Shown in pieces: positions 1-6,156 of a DNA stretch of 11,424 bases (its first letter is position 1; each line of letters starts with the position of its first letter). A model generated the notes under the pieces. It was not told the DNA's origin. It made no database searches and worked only from the letters and a program-made list of their open reading frames with translations. The position numbers and the translations under genes were made by a program. Source of the DNA: Chloroflexota bacterium (lineage in GTDB: Bacteria > Chloroflexota > UBA6077); the NCBI GenBank assembly GCA_021806765.1, contig JAJZQR010000166.1, positions 1-11,424 of the forward strand. The letters are read 5' to 3'.

Positions 1-48
1 CCCGTGGAGCAGTACATCCGCGAAGAGGGCCTCTACCGGCCCCTGTGA
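1..48 (+). CDS. 3' end of an unidentified protein-coding gene
   Basis: The window opens inside a plus-strand frame that encodes 15 residues (PVEQYIREEGLYRPL) and ends at a TGA. Fourteen of the fifteen sense codons end in G or C, as in the other genes here, so the frame looks coding rather than accidental. The tail is charged and soluble-looking. It is too short to assign to a family. It converges on uppP, with 85 bases between the two stop codons and no clear terminator hairpin in the gap. Confidence 0.55.
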   Translation, partial: PVEQYIREEGLYRPL

Positions 49-133
49 CTCACCTCCTTCACACGGGCCAAAGCCTCGCTCCTCGATGGCACAACAGCCG
101 TCGCCGTCCGTCAGTGTCGCAGATGGTGGGAAC

Positions 134-955
134 TCACACGGCATGCCCCAGGAAAACGGCCCCCAGTACCAGCGCCCCCAGGGCCAGCCGGTACCCGACG
201 AAGAGGTTCAGGCTGCGCTTCTGCAGGTAACCCATCAGGAAACGGATGGCCAGATAACCGATAGCGGCGGCTGCCACTATGCCCGCCAGGAAGGGAACCT
301 GTTCGTCGGCGGGGAAGCCCCCACGAAGGAGGCCCGCCATCTTGTAGAGGAAGGCGCCGGCGACGATGGGGCCCGACATGAGGAAGGAGAAGCGGGCGGC
401 GTCGGCCCGGTTCATCTGGAGCAGCAGGGCGGCCGTTATAGTCACCCCCGATCGAGAGGTGCCCGGCGCCAGCGCGAGGGCCTGGGCCAGTCCGATGATC
501 ACGGCATCCCTCACAGACAATTGCCGTAGGGAGCGTCGATGGCTGGAGAGGTGGTCGGCGGCGAGCATGATCAGCCCCATGAGGACGAGGAGGATGGCCA
601 CCAGCCAGGGGGTGCGAAGCGACTCTTCGATCTTCTTCTCGAAGAGGACGCCCGCCACGGCGCCGGGGACGCTGGCCACCACGAGGTACCACGCCATACG
701 GCGGTGGTAATCCCCGTTCAGGCTCCGGTCCCTCAGGCTTCCAAAGAAAGCGCCCGCCAGGGTCACCCAGTCTTCCCAGAAGTAGAGGATGATGGCCAGC
801 GCCGTCCCGCCGTGGAGAGCGACGTCGAAGGTCAGGCTGTGTTCGGGCCATCCCAGCAGCCATGGAACCAGGATTAGATGGGCGGAACTGCTGATAGGTA
901 GAGGCTCGCCCAACCCCTGAACTACCCCGAGAACGATGGCCCTGAAGAGATCCAT
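134..955 (-). CDS. uppP: Undecaprenyl-diphosphatase (UppP/BacA family)
   Basis: This 273-residue polytopic membrane enzyme should remove one phosphate from undecaprenyl diphosphate, regenerating the lipid carrier for peptidoglycan and other wall polymers. Loss of the target is the basis of bacitracin action, hence the synonym bacA. Two family signatures are visible. The first is QGLGEPLPISSSAHL at residues 13-27, where E17 and H26 match catalytic positions and the first acidic position is Gln, a common variant. The second is PGTSRSG at 164-170, which carries the essential Arg168. FDVALHGGT at 43-51 is also typical. Length is normal for the family. The ATG at 953-955 follows a good ribosome binding site (AGGTGAGG on the minus strand). 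The gene stands alone, divergent from the small membrane protein at 1174 and convergent with the partial gene at the left edge. Confidence 0.95.
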   Translation of the reverse strand: MDLFRAIVLGVVQGLGEPLPISSSAHLILVPWLLGWPEHSLTFDVALHGGTALAIILYFWEDWVTLAGAFFGSLRDRSLNGDYHRRMAWYLVVASVPGAVAGVLFEKKIEESLRTPWLVAILLVLMGLIMLAADHLSSHRRSLRQLSVRDAVIIGLAQALALAPGTSRSGVTITAALLLQMNRADAARFSFLMSGPIVAGAFLYKMAGLLRGGFPADEQVPFLAGIVAAAAIGYLAIRFLMGYLQKRSLNLFVGYRLALGALVLGAVFLGHAV

Positions 956-1173
956 GAGCGGTATTCCTCACCTTTCTGTGCGCCATGAAATGGCTGCGTA
1001 CGATGGCGCGTAAGATACAGCAGCCGCGGTGCCAGGGCAAGGGCAAGCCCTCCCCGGCCGCGGACCGCACCCAACGGGAGAGGGCGTGGCACTGGCAGTG
1101 CATTCGATCACCAAGCCCGCAGGTGGTGCCGCGCTGGCGGTTGGGCGTGGCAGCCCCAAGGCCGGAGGGGAAA

Positions 1174-1458
1174 ATGGAGTGGACGGTCCGCAACTGGCTG
1201 ATCGTGGCCGCCAGCCTGCTGCTGCTCACGGCCGTGGGCAGTTACCTGCAGGGATTTGGCCTCGCAGGCAGCGGAGAAGTACTGCTCACAGTGGGCTGGT
1301 GGGTAGCGGCCATAGTGGCCCTGGTAGACGGTGTCCGCCGAGCCCTGGGAAGGTCCTCCCTCCTTGGCACTGGTAGAGGGGTGAACCGCGTCCTGGCACT
1401 GGTTCAGATTATCCTGGCTCTCTTGCTCATCAGCAACCTCTTGTCACCCGCCCTCTAG
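1174..1458 (+). CDS. Small three-helix membrane protein of unknown function
   Basis: This is a 94-residue, very hydrophobic protein with about three membrane segments, near residues 8-24, 34-54 and 70-90. They are separated by a short basic loop (VRRALGRSS, then GRGVNR). I do not recognise a family. The open frame continues upstream to 985, but that part is Arg/Gln/Pro-rich and has no coding character. The ATG at 1174 is preceded by GGAGGGGA at 1164-1171, so I place the start there. It runs divergently from uppP across a 218-base gap that should hold both promoters, though I cannot point to clear -35/-10 boxes. A small envelope role is possible, but nothing in the sequence says which. Confidence 0.7.
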   Translation: MEWTVRNWLIVAASLLLLTAVGSYLQGFGLAGSGEVLLTVGWWVAAIVALVDGVRRALGRSSLLGTGRGVNRVLALVQIILALLLISNLLSPAL

Positions 1459-1577
1459 CTCGATCCTCCCTCCCAGGCCCAACTCTCCGATCCCTGGCTC
1501 TTCTGTTAACGAGAATTATCCTTCTTGTCTGCCGTTCACTGCCGATCAAGACAACAAAGTTGGTATTAATCCTGCAG

Positions 1578-1597
1578 CATCTAATTGGCGTTAGATG
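1578..1597. repeat. Perfect 7-bp inverted repeat upstream of the surface protein
   Basis: CATCTAA (1578-1584) and TTAGATG (1591-1597) form a perfect 7-base inverted repeat around a 6-base centre. It lies about 64 bases before the start of the 1661 gene, in an AT-richer part of the 202-base intergenic region. It could be an operator or an RNA hairpin in the leader. I see no strong promoter boxes near it, so the function is open. Confidence 0.35.
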
Positions 1598-1660
1598 TAC
1601 AGGGCAAATCCGCCATGGCTTCCACTCCGAATCGAGAATCTCAGGGAAGGAGATTAGAGC

Positions 1661-2452
1661 ATGAAGAGAGGTCTCCGTAGCTACCTTCTGGCTGCCCTCG
1701 TGGTGCCGGCCGCTGCTCTGCTGCTGATGATTCCAGGCGCTGCGCACGGTCAGGGACCGCCACAAAGCAGCGAGGCGCTCCTCTTCCTGGTCTACAACAG
1801 CGAGGCCACTTCCACCCCGAACGATGGGTGCTGTGACTGCGACGGCTGTGACTGCGACGGCTGTGACTGCGTCTGTGGAACCAAGACGCCGAGGCCGACC
1901 AAGACGCCGACGGCCACCAAGACGCCGACGGCCACGACCACTTCCACTCCGACGCCAACGGCCACGATTACGTCGACCCCCACCTCGACGACGACGGCCA
2001 CGATTACGTCGACCCCCACCTCGACGACGACAGCCACGATTACCTCGACGCCGACGGCAACTTCTACCGGCACACCGGCGACGGCGACGCCCACCGAGAC
2101 GCCGGTGCCCACCTCGCCGCCACCGGGCGGGGGCGAAGAAAGAACTCCGGCCCCAAGCAACACCCCGATCCCCAGCGCAACGCCACAGGTAGCCGGTGTA
2201 GCCGCGGCGGTCCCGCCGACGGAGACGCCGGTGCCACCCACAGTGCCACCCACGGAGACGCCGGTGCCACCCACGGAGACGCCGGAGGTGTTGGCGGTCG
2301 CGCCCACGCCGCCCCCGGAGGTCGCCGGGGTAAGGGCGCTGCCCTCGGCCGGCGAGGCCGGGGACGACCTGGGGAACGTGGCGCTGCTGCTGGCCCTGCT
2401 CGGGTTGGCGGTGGTGACCTCAGGGCAGCTGTTGAGGCGATTGACCCGCTAG
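1661..2452 (+). CDS. Secreted Cys-cluster, Thr/Pro-repeat surface protein with LPxxG-like tail
   Basis: This 263-residue protein has a layered design. Residues 1-30 are a signal peptide: a basic start, a hydrophobic core, and a likely cut after AHG. Residues 57-72 hold eight cysteines in a CC-DC-DGC repeat, encoded by a 15-base DNA repeat from 1832 to 1871. Residues 74-152 are Thr/Ser/Pro-rich, with a 12-residue unit encoded by a 36-base repeat from 1961 to about 2068. A second repeat, PPTETPV, covers roughly 185-207. The end has LPSAG at 227-231, a hydrophobic helix at about 238-254 and a basic tail (RRLTR), which is the order of a sortase substrate or a simple C-terminal membrane anchor. 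The ATG follows a good AAGGAG site at 1647-1652. Such Thr/Pro stalks are often glycosylated. No catalytic domain is present. The function is unknown, and the Cys block could bind metal or form disulphides. Confidence 0.8.
   Translation: MKRGLRSYLLAALVVPAAALLLMIPGAAHGQGPPQSSEALLFLVYNSEATSTPNDGCCDCDGCDCDGCDCVCGTKTPRPTKTPTATKTPTATTTSTPTPTATITSTPTSTTTATITSTPTSTTTATITSTPTATSTGTPATATPTETPVPTSPPPGGGEERTPAPSNTPIPSATPQVAGVAAAVPPTETPVPPTVPPTETPVPPTETPEVLAVAPTPPPEVAGVRALPSAGEAGDDLGNVALLLALLGLAVVTSGQLLRRLTR
1832..1871 (+). repeat. 15-base tandem repeat encoding the Cys-Asp block
   Basis: Two full copies of TGTGACTGCGACGGC (1832-1846 and 1847-1861) and a partial third copy (1862-1871) lie in frame and encode CDCDG units. 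Near-identity at the DNA level suggests recent slippage or duplication. Copy number may vary between strains. Confidence 0.8.
1961..2068 (+). repeat. 36-base tandem repeat in the Thr/Pro stalk
   Basis: The unit starts with GCCACGATTACGTCGACC at 1961 and again at 1997, giving a 36-base period. A diverged third copy starts at 2033. Each unit encodes ATITSTPTSTTT or a close variant. The first two copies are almost identical. Confidence 0.8.
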
Positions 2453-2490
2453 CTCTCTGCCTCGGCGCCGGAAACCCGAGGACGGACGAA

Positions 2491-2518
2491 GTAGGGGCGG
2501 TTCGCGAATCGCCCCTAC
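2491..2518. terminator. Near-palindromic hairpin after the surface protein gene
   Basis: The 28 bases GTAGGGGCG...CGCCCCTAC form a hairpin with 9-base perfect outer arms, and the inner TTCGCGAA extends the symmetry with only a G-T type mismatch pair. It lies 38 bases after the stop codon of the 1661 gene. There is no clean T-run after it, so it may be a REP-like dispersed palindrome that also ends transcription. Confidence 0.55.
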
Positions 2519-2702
2519 GGCTTTCATCGGGTGATACCGGCCGGTCGTACCCTACCCACCCACCGAAGACATACGGTATGATTCCTTGATCCGAGAGACA
2601 GAACCGCCTGGCCCGGAATTCGCAGATAGCAGGAGGATAGTTCGGGATCCTCCTCGAGAGAGGACTTTGACCCGACAACGACAGCGGGCTCGGGGGCGAA
2701 AG

Positions 2703-4025
2703 ATGGAGAATGGAAATCCTACGGTCGAAGCCGAGGTGAAGACCGCCGATCAGAGCACCGTGGTGGCGGCTGCCGAGGTGCTGGAGGGAACCGGCAAGCA
2801 GCGAGGGTTAGGGCGAATCCTCCCCTTCCTCGGCCCGGCCTTCGTCGCCACGGTGGCCTACATAGACCCCGGCAACTTCGCCACCAACATCCAGGGGGGC
2901 GCCCAGTTCGGCTACATGCTGGTGTGGGTGGTCCTGGCCAGCAATCTGATGGCCATGCTGATCCAGGCTCTTTCCGCCAAGCTGGGCATAGCCACGGGCC
3001 ACAACCTGGCGGAGGTGATGCGGGAGCGCTACCCGGCCCCGGTGGTGTGGGGCATGTGGCTGCTGGGCGAGGTGGTGGCCATGGCCACCGACCTGGCCGA
3101 GTTCCTGGGCGCCGCCCTGGGGTTCAACCTCCTCTTCGGCATACCCCTTCTGGCGGCGGGGGTGCTGACCGGGGTCGTCACCTTCATCATCCTGGGGCTG
3201 CAGCGGTACGGCTTCCGGCCCCTGGAGGCGGTGATCGCCGCCCTGGTGGGGGTTATCGCCCTCTCCTACCTGGTGGAGACCGTCCTGGCGCCCCCGGACT
3301 GGGCGCAGGTGGGGCTGGCCGTCGTGCGTCCCCAGTTCTCCGGGACCGAGAGCGTGCTGCTGGCCACCGGCATCCTGGGGGCCACGGTGATGCCCCACGT
3401 GATCTTCCTCCACTCCGCCCTCACTCAGGACCGGATCGTGGTTCGGGACGAGAGGAAGATGAGGCGGCTCTTCCACTTCGAGTTGATCGACGTGGTCATC
3501 GCCATGGGCATCGCCGGCCTGGTGAACGCCGCCATGCTGATCATGGCGGCCACCACCTTCCACGCCCGGGGGCTGACGGAGATCGCGACCATCGAGGAGG
3601 CCCACCAGACCCTGGCGCCGCTGCTGGGGAGCGCCTCTAGCTACGTCTTCGCCCTTTCACTGCTGGCCTCAGGCCTCTCCTCCACCACGGTCGGCACCAT
3701 GAGCGGCCAGGTGATCATGCAGGGCTTCCTGCACCGGACCATCCCCCTGTGGCTGAGGCGAGCCGTCACCATGTTTCCGGCCTTCATCGTCATCGCCATA
3801 GGATTGGATCCGACCCGAACCCTGGTGGTCAGCCAGGTAGTCCTCAGCTTCGCCATACCCTTTGCCCTGATCCCGTTGGTGATGTTTACACGAAATCGGG
3901 ACCTGATGGGGCCGCTGGTGAACCATCGCCTGACCACCCTGGTGGCCTCGGTGGTGGCCACCCTGATCGTCGTCTTGAACCTCTTCCTGCTCTATCAAAC
4001 CCTGTTCGGAGGTGGCGCCTCATGA
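2703..4025 (+). CDS. mntH: Nramp-family divalent metal (Mn2+/Fe2+) transporter
   Basis: This is a proton-coupled importer of Mn2+ and related divalent metals in the cytoplasmic membrane. From the ATG at 2703 it has 440 residues with about 11 hydrophobic segments. The family's metal-site motifs are present: DPGN at 55-58 in helix 1 (within YIDPGNFATN) and MPH at 230-232 in helix 6. The frame could start at a TTG at 2586, but the extra 39 residues are Arg/Pro-rich and unlike Nramp N-termini. The ATG has only a modest G-rich ribosome site (GGGGGC). The 3' end overlaps the next gene by ATGA, so the two are probably co-translated. In the 250-base upstream gap, CATACGGTATG (2570-2580) overlaps a TATGAT -10-like box. 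It could be a metal-regulator site, but that is a guess. Mn versus Fe preference cannot be read from sequence alone. Confidence 0.92.
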   Translation: MENGNPTVEAEVKTADQSTVVAAAEVLEGTGKQRGLGRILPFLGPAFVATVAYIDPGNFATNIQGGAQFGYMLVWVVLASNLMAMLIQALSAKLGIATGHNLAEVMRERYPAPVVWGMWLLGEVVAMATDLAEFLGAALGFNLLFGIPLLAAGVLTGVVTFIILGLQRYGFRPLEAVIAALVGVIALSYLVETVLAPPDWAQVGLAVVRPQFSGTESVLLATGILGATVMPHVIFLHSALTQDRIVVRDERKMRRLFHFELIDVVIAMGIAGLVNAAMLIMAATTFHARGLTEIATIEEAHQTLAPLLGSASSYVFALSLLASGLSSTTVGTMSGQVIMQGFLHRTIPLWLRRAVTMFPAFIVIAIGLDPTRTLVVSQVVLSFAIPFALIPLVMFTRNRDLMGPLVNHRLTTLVASVVATLIVVLNLFLLYQTLFGGGAS

Positions 4026-4933
4026 CAAAGATCGAGAAGCTGCTCGTGCCGCTGGATGGGTCTCGTCTCGCCGAGGCGGTGCTGCCTGCGGCCCAACTGC
4101 TGGCCGAACGGTTCGACGCCTCGGTCTCCTTGCTCCACGTCATGGAGCAGGGGGCGCCGGAGACCGTTCATGGGGAGCGCCACCTGTCCGGCATCCAGGA
4201 GGCCGAGGCCTACCTGGAGAAGGTGGCGGAGCGCTGCCGCTGCCGGGGGGTCGCCGTGGAGACCCACGTCCATCCCAACGAGGAGCGGGACGTGGTGGCG
4301 AGCATTATCGGCCACAGCAAGGAGTTTGGGGCCGACCTGATCCTTCTGGCAACCCACGGTTGGGGGGGGATGAGGGACCTGCTGGTGGGCAGCATAGCTC
4401 AGCAGGTGCTGCGGCGGGGGACCCTTCCGGTGCTGTTGGTGAAGCCCACGGCCTCGGGGGAGGCCCCTTCCTTTGCCGGCAAGAGGTTGCTGGTTCCACT
4501 GGATGGGAAGCCCGACCACGACGGCGCGGTGCTGCCGGTGGTGGAGGCCGTGGCCCGTCCCCTCGACTCCAGCCTGCTGCTGATGATGGTAGTACCTACC
4601 CTCGGCACTATGCCCCGGAACCAGGGGGCCGCGGCGATGCTGACCCCTACCGCCACCGCCATGGCTCTGAACATGGAGGTGGAGGAGGTGGCTCGCTACC
4701 TGGAGCGGACCGCCAGGCCGCTACGCGACATGGGGCTCACGGTTAAGGCGGAGGTGCGGCGGGGCGATCCGGCCGCGTCGGTGGTGGAGGCAGCCCAGGC
4801 GACAAACGCCGACCTGATCATTATGTCGACTCATGGGCGGGCGGGGTTGGGCGCCTTCTGGTCCGACAGCATCGGCTTCAAGATCCTCTCCCGCATCCAG
4901 CAACCGCTGCTGCTGGTGAAGGTGCCGGAGTAG
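4022..4933 (+). CDS. Tandem-domain universal stress protein (UspA family)
   Basis: This 303-residue soluble protein consists of two Usp folds in tandem. Domain 1 covers about 1-142, starting KLLVPLDGS. Domain 2 covers about 153-301, starting KRLLVPLDGK. Domain 1 has an ATP-type motif, THGWGGMRDLLVGS (111-124), followed by PVLLVK. Domain 2 keeps STHGRAG (269-275), but the usual Gly-Ser is replaced by SDS (281-283), so nucleotide binding there may be weakened. Usp proteins bind ATP or AMP and help cells survive starvation, oxidative or respiratory stress; their direct targets are often unknown. The start ATG overlaps the mntH stop (ATGA at 4022-4025), which fixes the start and implies translational coupling with the metal transporter. 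A strong palindrome follows the stop at 4966-4997. Confidence 0.9.
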   Translation: MTKIEKLLVPLDGSRLAEAVLPAAQLLAERFDASVSLLHVMEQGAPETVHGERHLSGIQEAEAYLEKVAERCRCRGVAVETHVHPNEERDVVASIIGHSKEFGADLILLATHGWGGMRDLLVGSIAQQVLRRGTLPVLLVKPTASGEAPSFAGKRLLVPLDGKPDHDGAVLPVVEAVARPLDSSLLLMMVVPTLGTMPRNQGAAAMLTPTATAMALNMEVEEVARYLERTARPLRDMGLTVKAEVRRGDPAASVVEAAQATNADLIIMSTHGRAGLGAFWSDSIGFKILSRIQQPLLLVKVPE

Positions 4934-4965
4934 GTTGGCATCCCCTCCACTGTCCGTCGACGATC

Positions 4966-4997
4966 AGGTGGCTGGCCCCCGCGGGGGCCAGCCACCT
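4966..4997. terminator. Bidirectional hairpin between convergent usp and pspC genes
   Basis: A perfect 32-base palindrome (arms AGGTGGCTGGCCCCCG and its complement) sits 33 bases after the usp stop and 19 bases beyond the stop of the convergent minus-strand PspC gene. Position and strength fit a terminator serving both strands, although no T-run follows on either side. Confidence 0.75.
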
Positions 4998-5016
4998 CGG
5001 TTACCGAGAGGAACGG

Positions 5017-5565
5017 TTAGCTGCGCGCCTGAGTCTGGCGGTACAGCAGGAACACCCCTATGGCTATCAGCAGCAGGGGCCACAGCCGCCAGAAGCTCGC
5101 CCACCAGAAGAGGCCCAGGTTCTGGAGCAGCAGGAGCAGCCCCAGCAGCAGCACGATAGCCCCGGCAATGAACTGCCGGTCCCCGGCGGTGCGGTGGTGG
5201 GGGTAGACGGGAGGCTCGACGACCGTGCCCGATGTCTCCTCGGTCGTCGCTCCGGGTGCCGTCCCCTCGGCGGCGGCAGGCCTGCCGGTGGCTCGCCTGA
5301 ACTCCTCGCCCAGCCGCTCGGCATCCTCCCGCATCTTGTCCAGATTCTCCCGGATCACCTCCCGGGGTGGGCGTTCCACGCTGCCCTCCTCTGGCATGAT
5401 GATCCAGAGTAGCGGGTAGAGCAGGAAGCCGACCCCCGTCAGGAAGGCCAGCAGCACGAAGGCCAGCCTCATGAAGACGGGATCGACGTCGAAATACCCG
5501 GCCAGACCCCCGCAGACGCCCGCGATCATCCGCTCCGTCCGGCTCCTATGTAGCCTCTTTGGCAT
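5017..5565 (-). CDS. PspC-domain membrane protein with C-terminal LiaI/LiaF-like membrane region
   Basis: This 182-residue protein starts with a PspC domain. Residues 1-20 are basic (MPKRLHRSRTERMIAGVCGG), followed by LAGYFDVDPVFMRLAFVLLAFL and a second hydrophobic stretch ending LLWIIMPEE. A charged middle part (about 70-105) looks helical (REVIRENLDKMREDAERLGEEFRR) and leads to an Ala/Thr/Pro linker. The C-terminus has two further membrane helices, LLLGLLLLLQNLG and FWRLWPLLLIAIGVFLLYR, of the type seen N-terminal in LiaI/LiaF proteins. PspC proteins sense or stabilise the membrane under envelope stress. The frame runs further upstream, but the ATG at 5563-5565 has a strong GGGAGGTG site and begins the conserved domain. 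It follows the small PspC gene on the same strand, 114 bases downstream. Confidence 0.88.
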   Translation of the reverse strand: MPKRLHRSRTERMIAGVCGGLAGYFDVDPVFMRLAFVLLAFLTGVGFLLYPLLWIIMPEEGSVERPPREVIRENLDKMREDAERLGEEFRRATGRPAAAEGTAPGATTEETSGTVVEPPVYPHHRTAGDRQFIAGAIVLLLGLLLLLQNLGLFWWASFWRLWPLLLIAIGVFLLYRQTQARS

Positions 5566-5679
5566 TGCAGAACACCTCCCAGAGCAACCCTGCTCAGTGA
5601 TGAAATACCCTCGATGGACGTCAGCGCACCACCACACATGCCTCGACTCCACGACCTCCGCAATTGTTGTGGTGCAGCA

Positions 5680-5868
5680 TTAGGCCATCTGCCGAGGGGT
5701 GATGATCCAGAGAACCAGGTAGGCCACCAGCCCCAGTCCGTGGAAGAAGCTGAGCAACACGAACAGCAGCCGCACCACGGTTGGGTCCACGTCGAAGTAC
5801 TCTCCCAACCCGGCGGCCACGCCAGCTATCATCCGTCCCTGCCTGATCCTGTACAGTCGCCTCGCCAT
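5680..5868 (-). CDS. Small stand-alone PspC-domain protein
   Basis: This 62-residue protein is essentially only a PspC domain: MARRLYRIRQGRMIAGVAAG, then LGEYFDVDPTVVRLLFVLLS, then a second membrane helix LGLVAYLVLWIITP. It is clearly related to the N-terminal part of the 182-residue protein encoded just downstream (shared RMIAGV..GL..YFDVDP..RL.FVLL.F and LWII.P). The two therefore probably arose by duplication. The ATG at 5866-5868 is preceded by GGGAGGTCGGAG on the minus strand. It is likely the first gene of a two-gene PspC unit. Confidence 0.88.
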   Translation of the reverse strand: MARRLYRIRQGRMIAGVAAGLGEYFDVDPTVVRLLFVLLSFFHGLGLVAYLVLWIITPRQMA

Positions 5869-5900
5869 CTCCGACCTCCCGAACGCCTCTGTCCGTCACC

Positions 5901-6060
5901 GTTCTAACCGGGATTATTCATCGGCTTGTAGCACCCTTTACGGGTGCGCGTAGCCCCGTTCGGCAGAGCGCAGTTTCACCATGGGGACCGCGCAGGCGTA
6001 AAGCCTGCGGCTACAAGCTTCCGACCCTGCGCTCGGCTGCCATGAATAATCTGGGCTAAC
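5901..6060. mobile_element. 160-base inverted-repeat element with two internal hairpins (MITE/REP-like)
   Basis: The ends are imperfect inverted repeats. GTTCTAACCGGGATTATTCAT (5901-5921) faces ATGAATAATCTGGGCTAAC (6042-6060), with 14 of 19 aligned positions matching and nine perfect inner bases (ATTATTCAT). Inside, GCTTGTAGC (5924-5932) faces GCTACAAGC (6010-6018). Two hairpins are nested within: GCACCC-TTTAC-GGGTGC (5931-5947) and CGCAGGC-GTAAA-GCCTGCG (5991-6009). ACC occurs directly on both sides and could be a short target duplication. It encodes no protein. It fills most of the 288-base gap between parB and the small PspC gene, and it could be a non-autonomous element moved by a transposase elsewhere. 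I cannot name the family. Confidence 0.55.
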
Positions 6061-6121
6061 ACCTTATTGGACAGGGGAGGATACCGTGAGGTTTCGGAGA
6101 GGATGAGACAAATGAGGAGAC

Positions 6122-6140
6122 CCTCTCCCAGAGGGAGAGG
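6122..6140. terminator. Hairpin downstream of parB
   Basis: CCTCTCCC (6122-6129) and GGGAGAGG (6133-6140) form a perfect 8-base stem with a 3-base AGA loop, 16 bases beyond the parB stop on the minus strand. It may end transcription of the par genes. There is no strong U-run, and the same motif style is common as a dispersed palindrome. Confidence 0.5.
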
Positions 6141-6156
6141 CGGTTGTGCCCTGCAG

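Noticed and set aside
956..1173. Possible structured RNA or riboswitch in the divergent gap between uppP and the small membrane protein
   Set aside because: There are short complementary stretches, such as GCGCCAT (980-986) with ATGGCGC (1003-1009), but no conserved riboswitch core could be recognised.
111..1229. A 372-codon minus-strand open frame overlapping uppP
   Set aside because: uppP in the neighbouring frame has all family motifs, and this frame yields an Arg/Pro/Gly-rich product without recognisable segments.
1961..2068. Regular repeats considered as a CRISPR array
   Set aside because: The 36-base units are contiguous, without spacers, and lie in frame within a coding sequence.
1792..2307. 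A Val/Gly-rich minus-strand open frame opposite the surface protein
   Set aside because: Its repeats are the reverse reading of the Thr/Pro codons. The plus-strand frame has a signal peptide, a good ribosome site and an anchor tail.
2570..2582. CATACGGTATG with a TATGAT -10-like box as a metal-responsive mntH promoter
   Set aside because: No acceptable -35 box stands at the right distance, and a 5-base inverted repeat is too short to call an operator.
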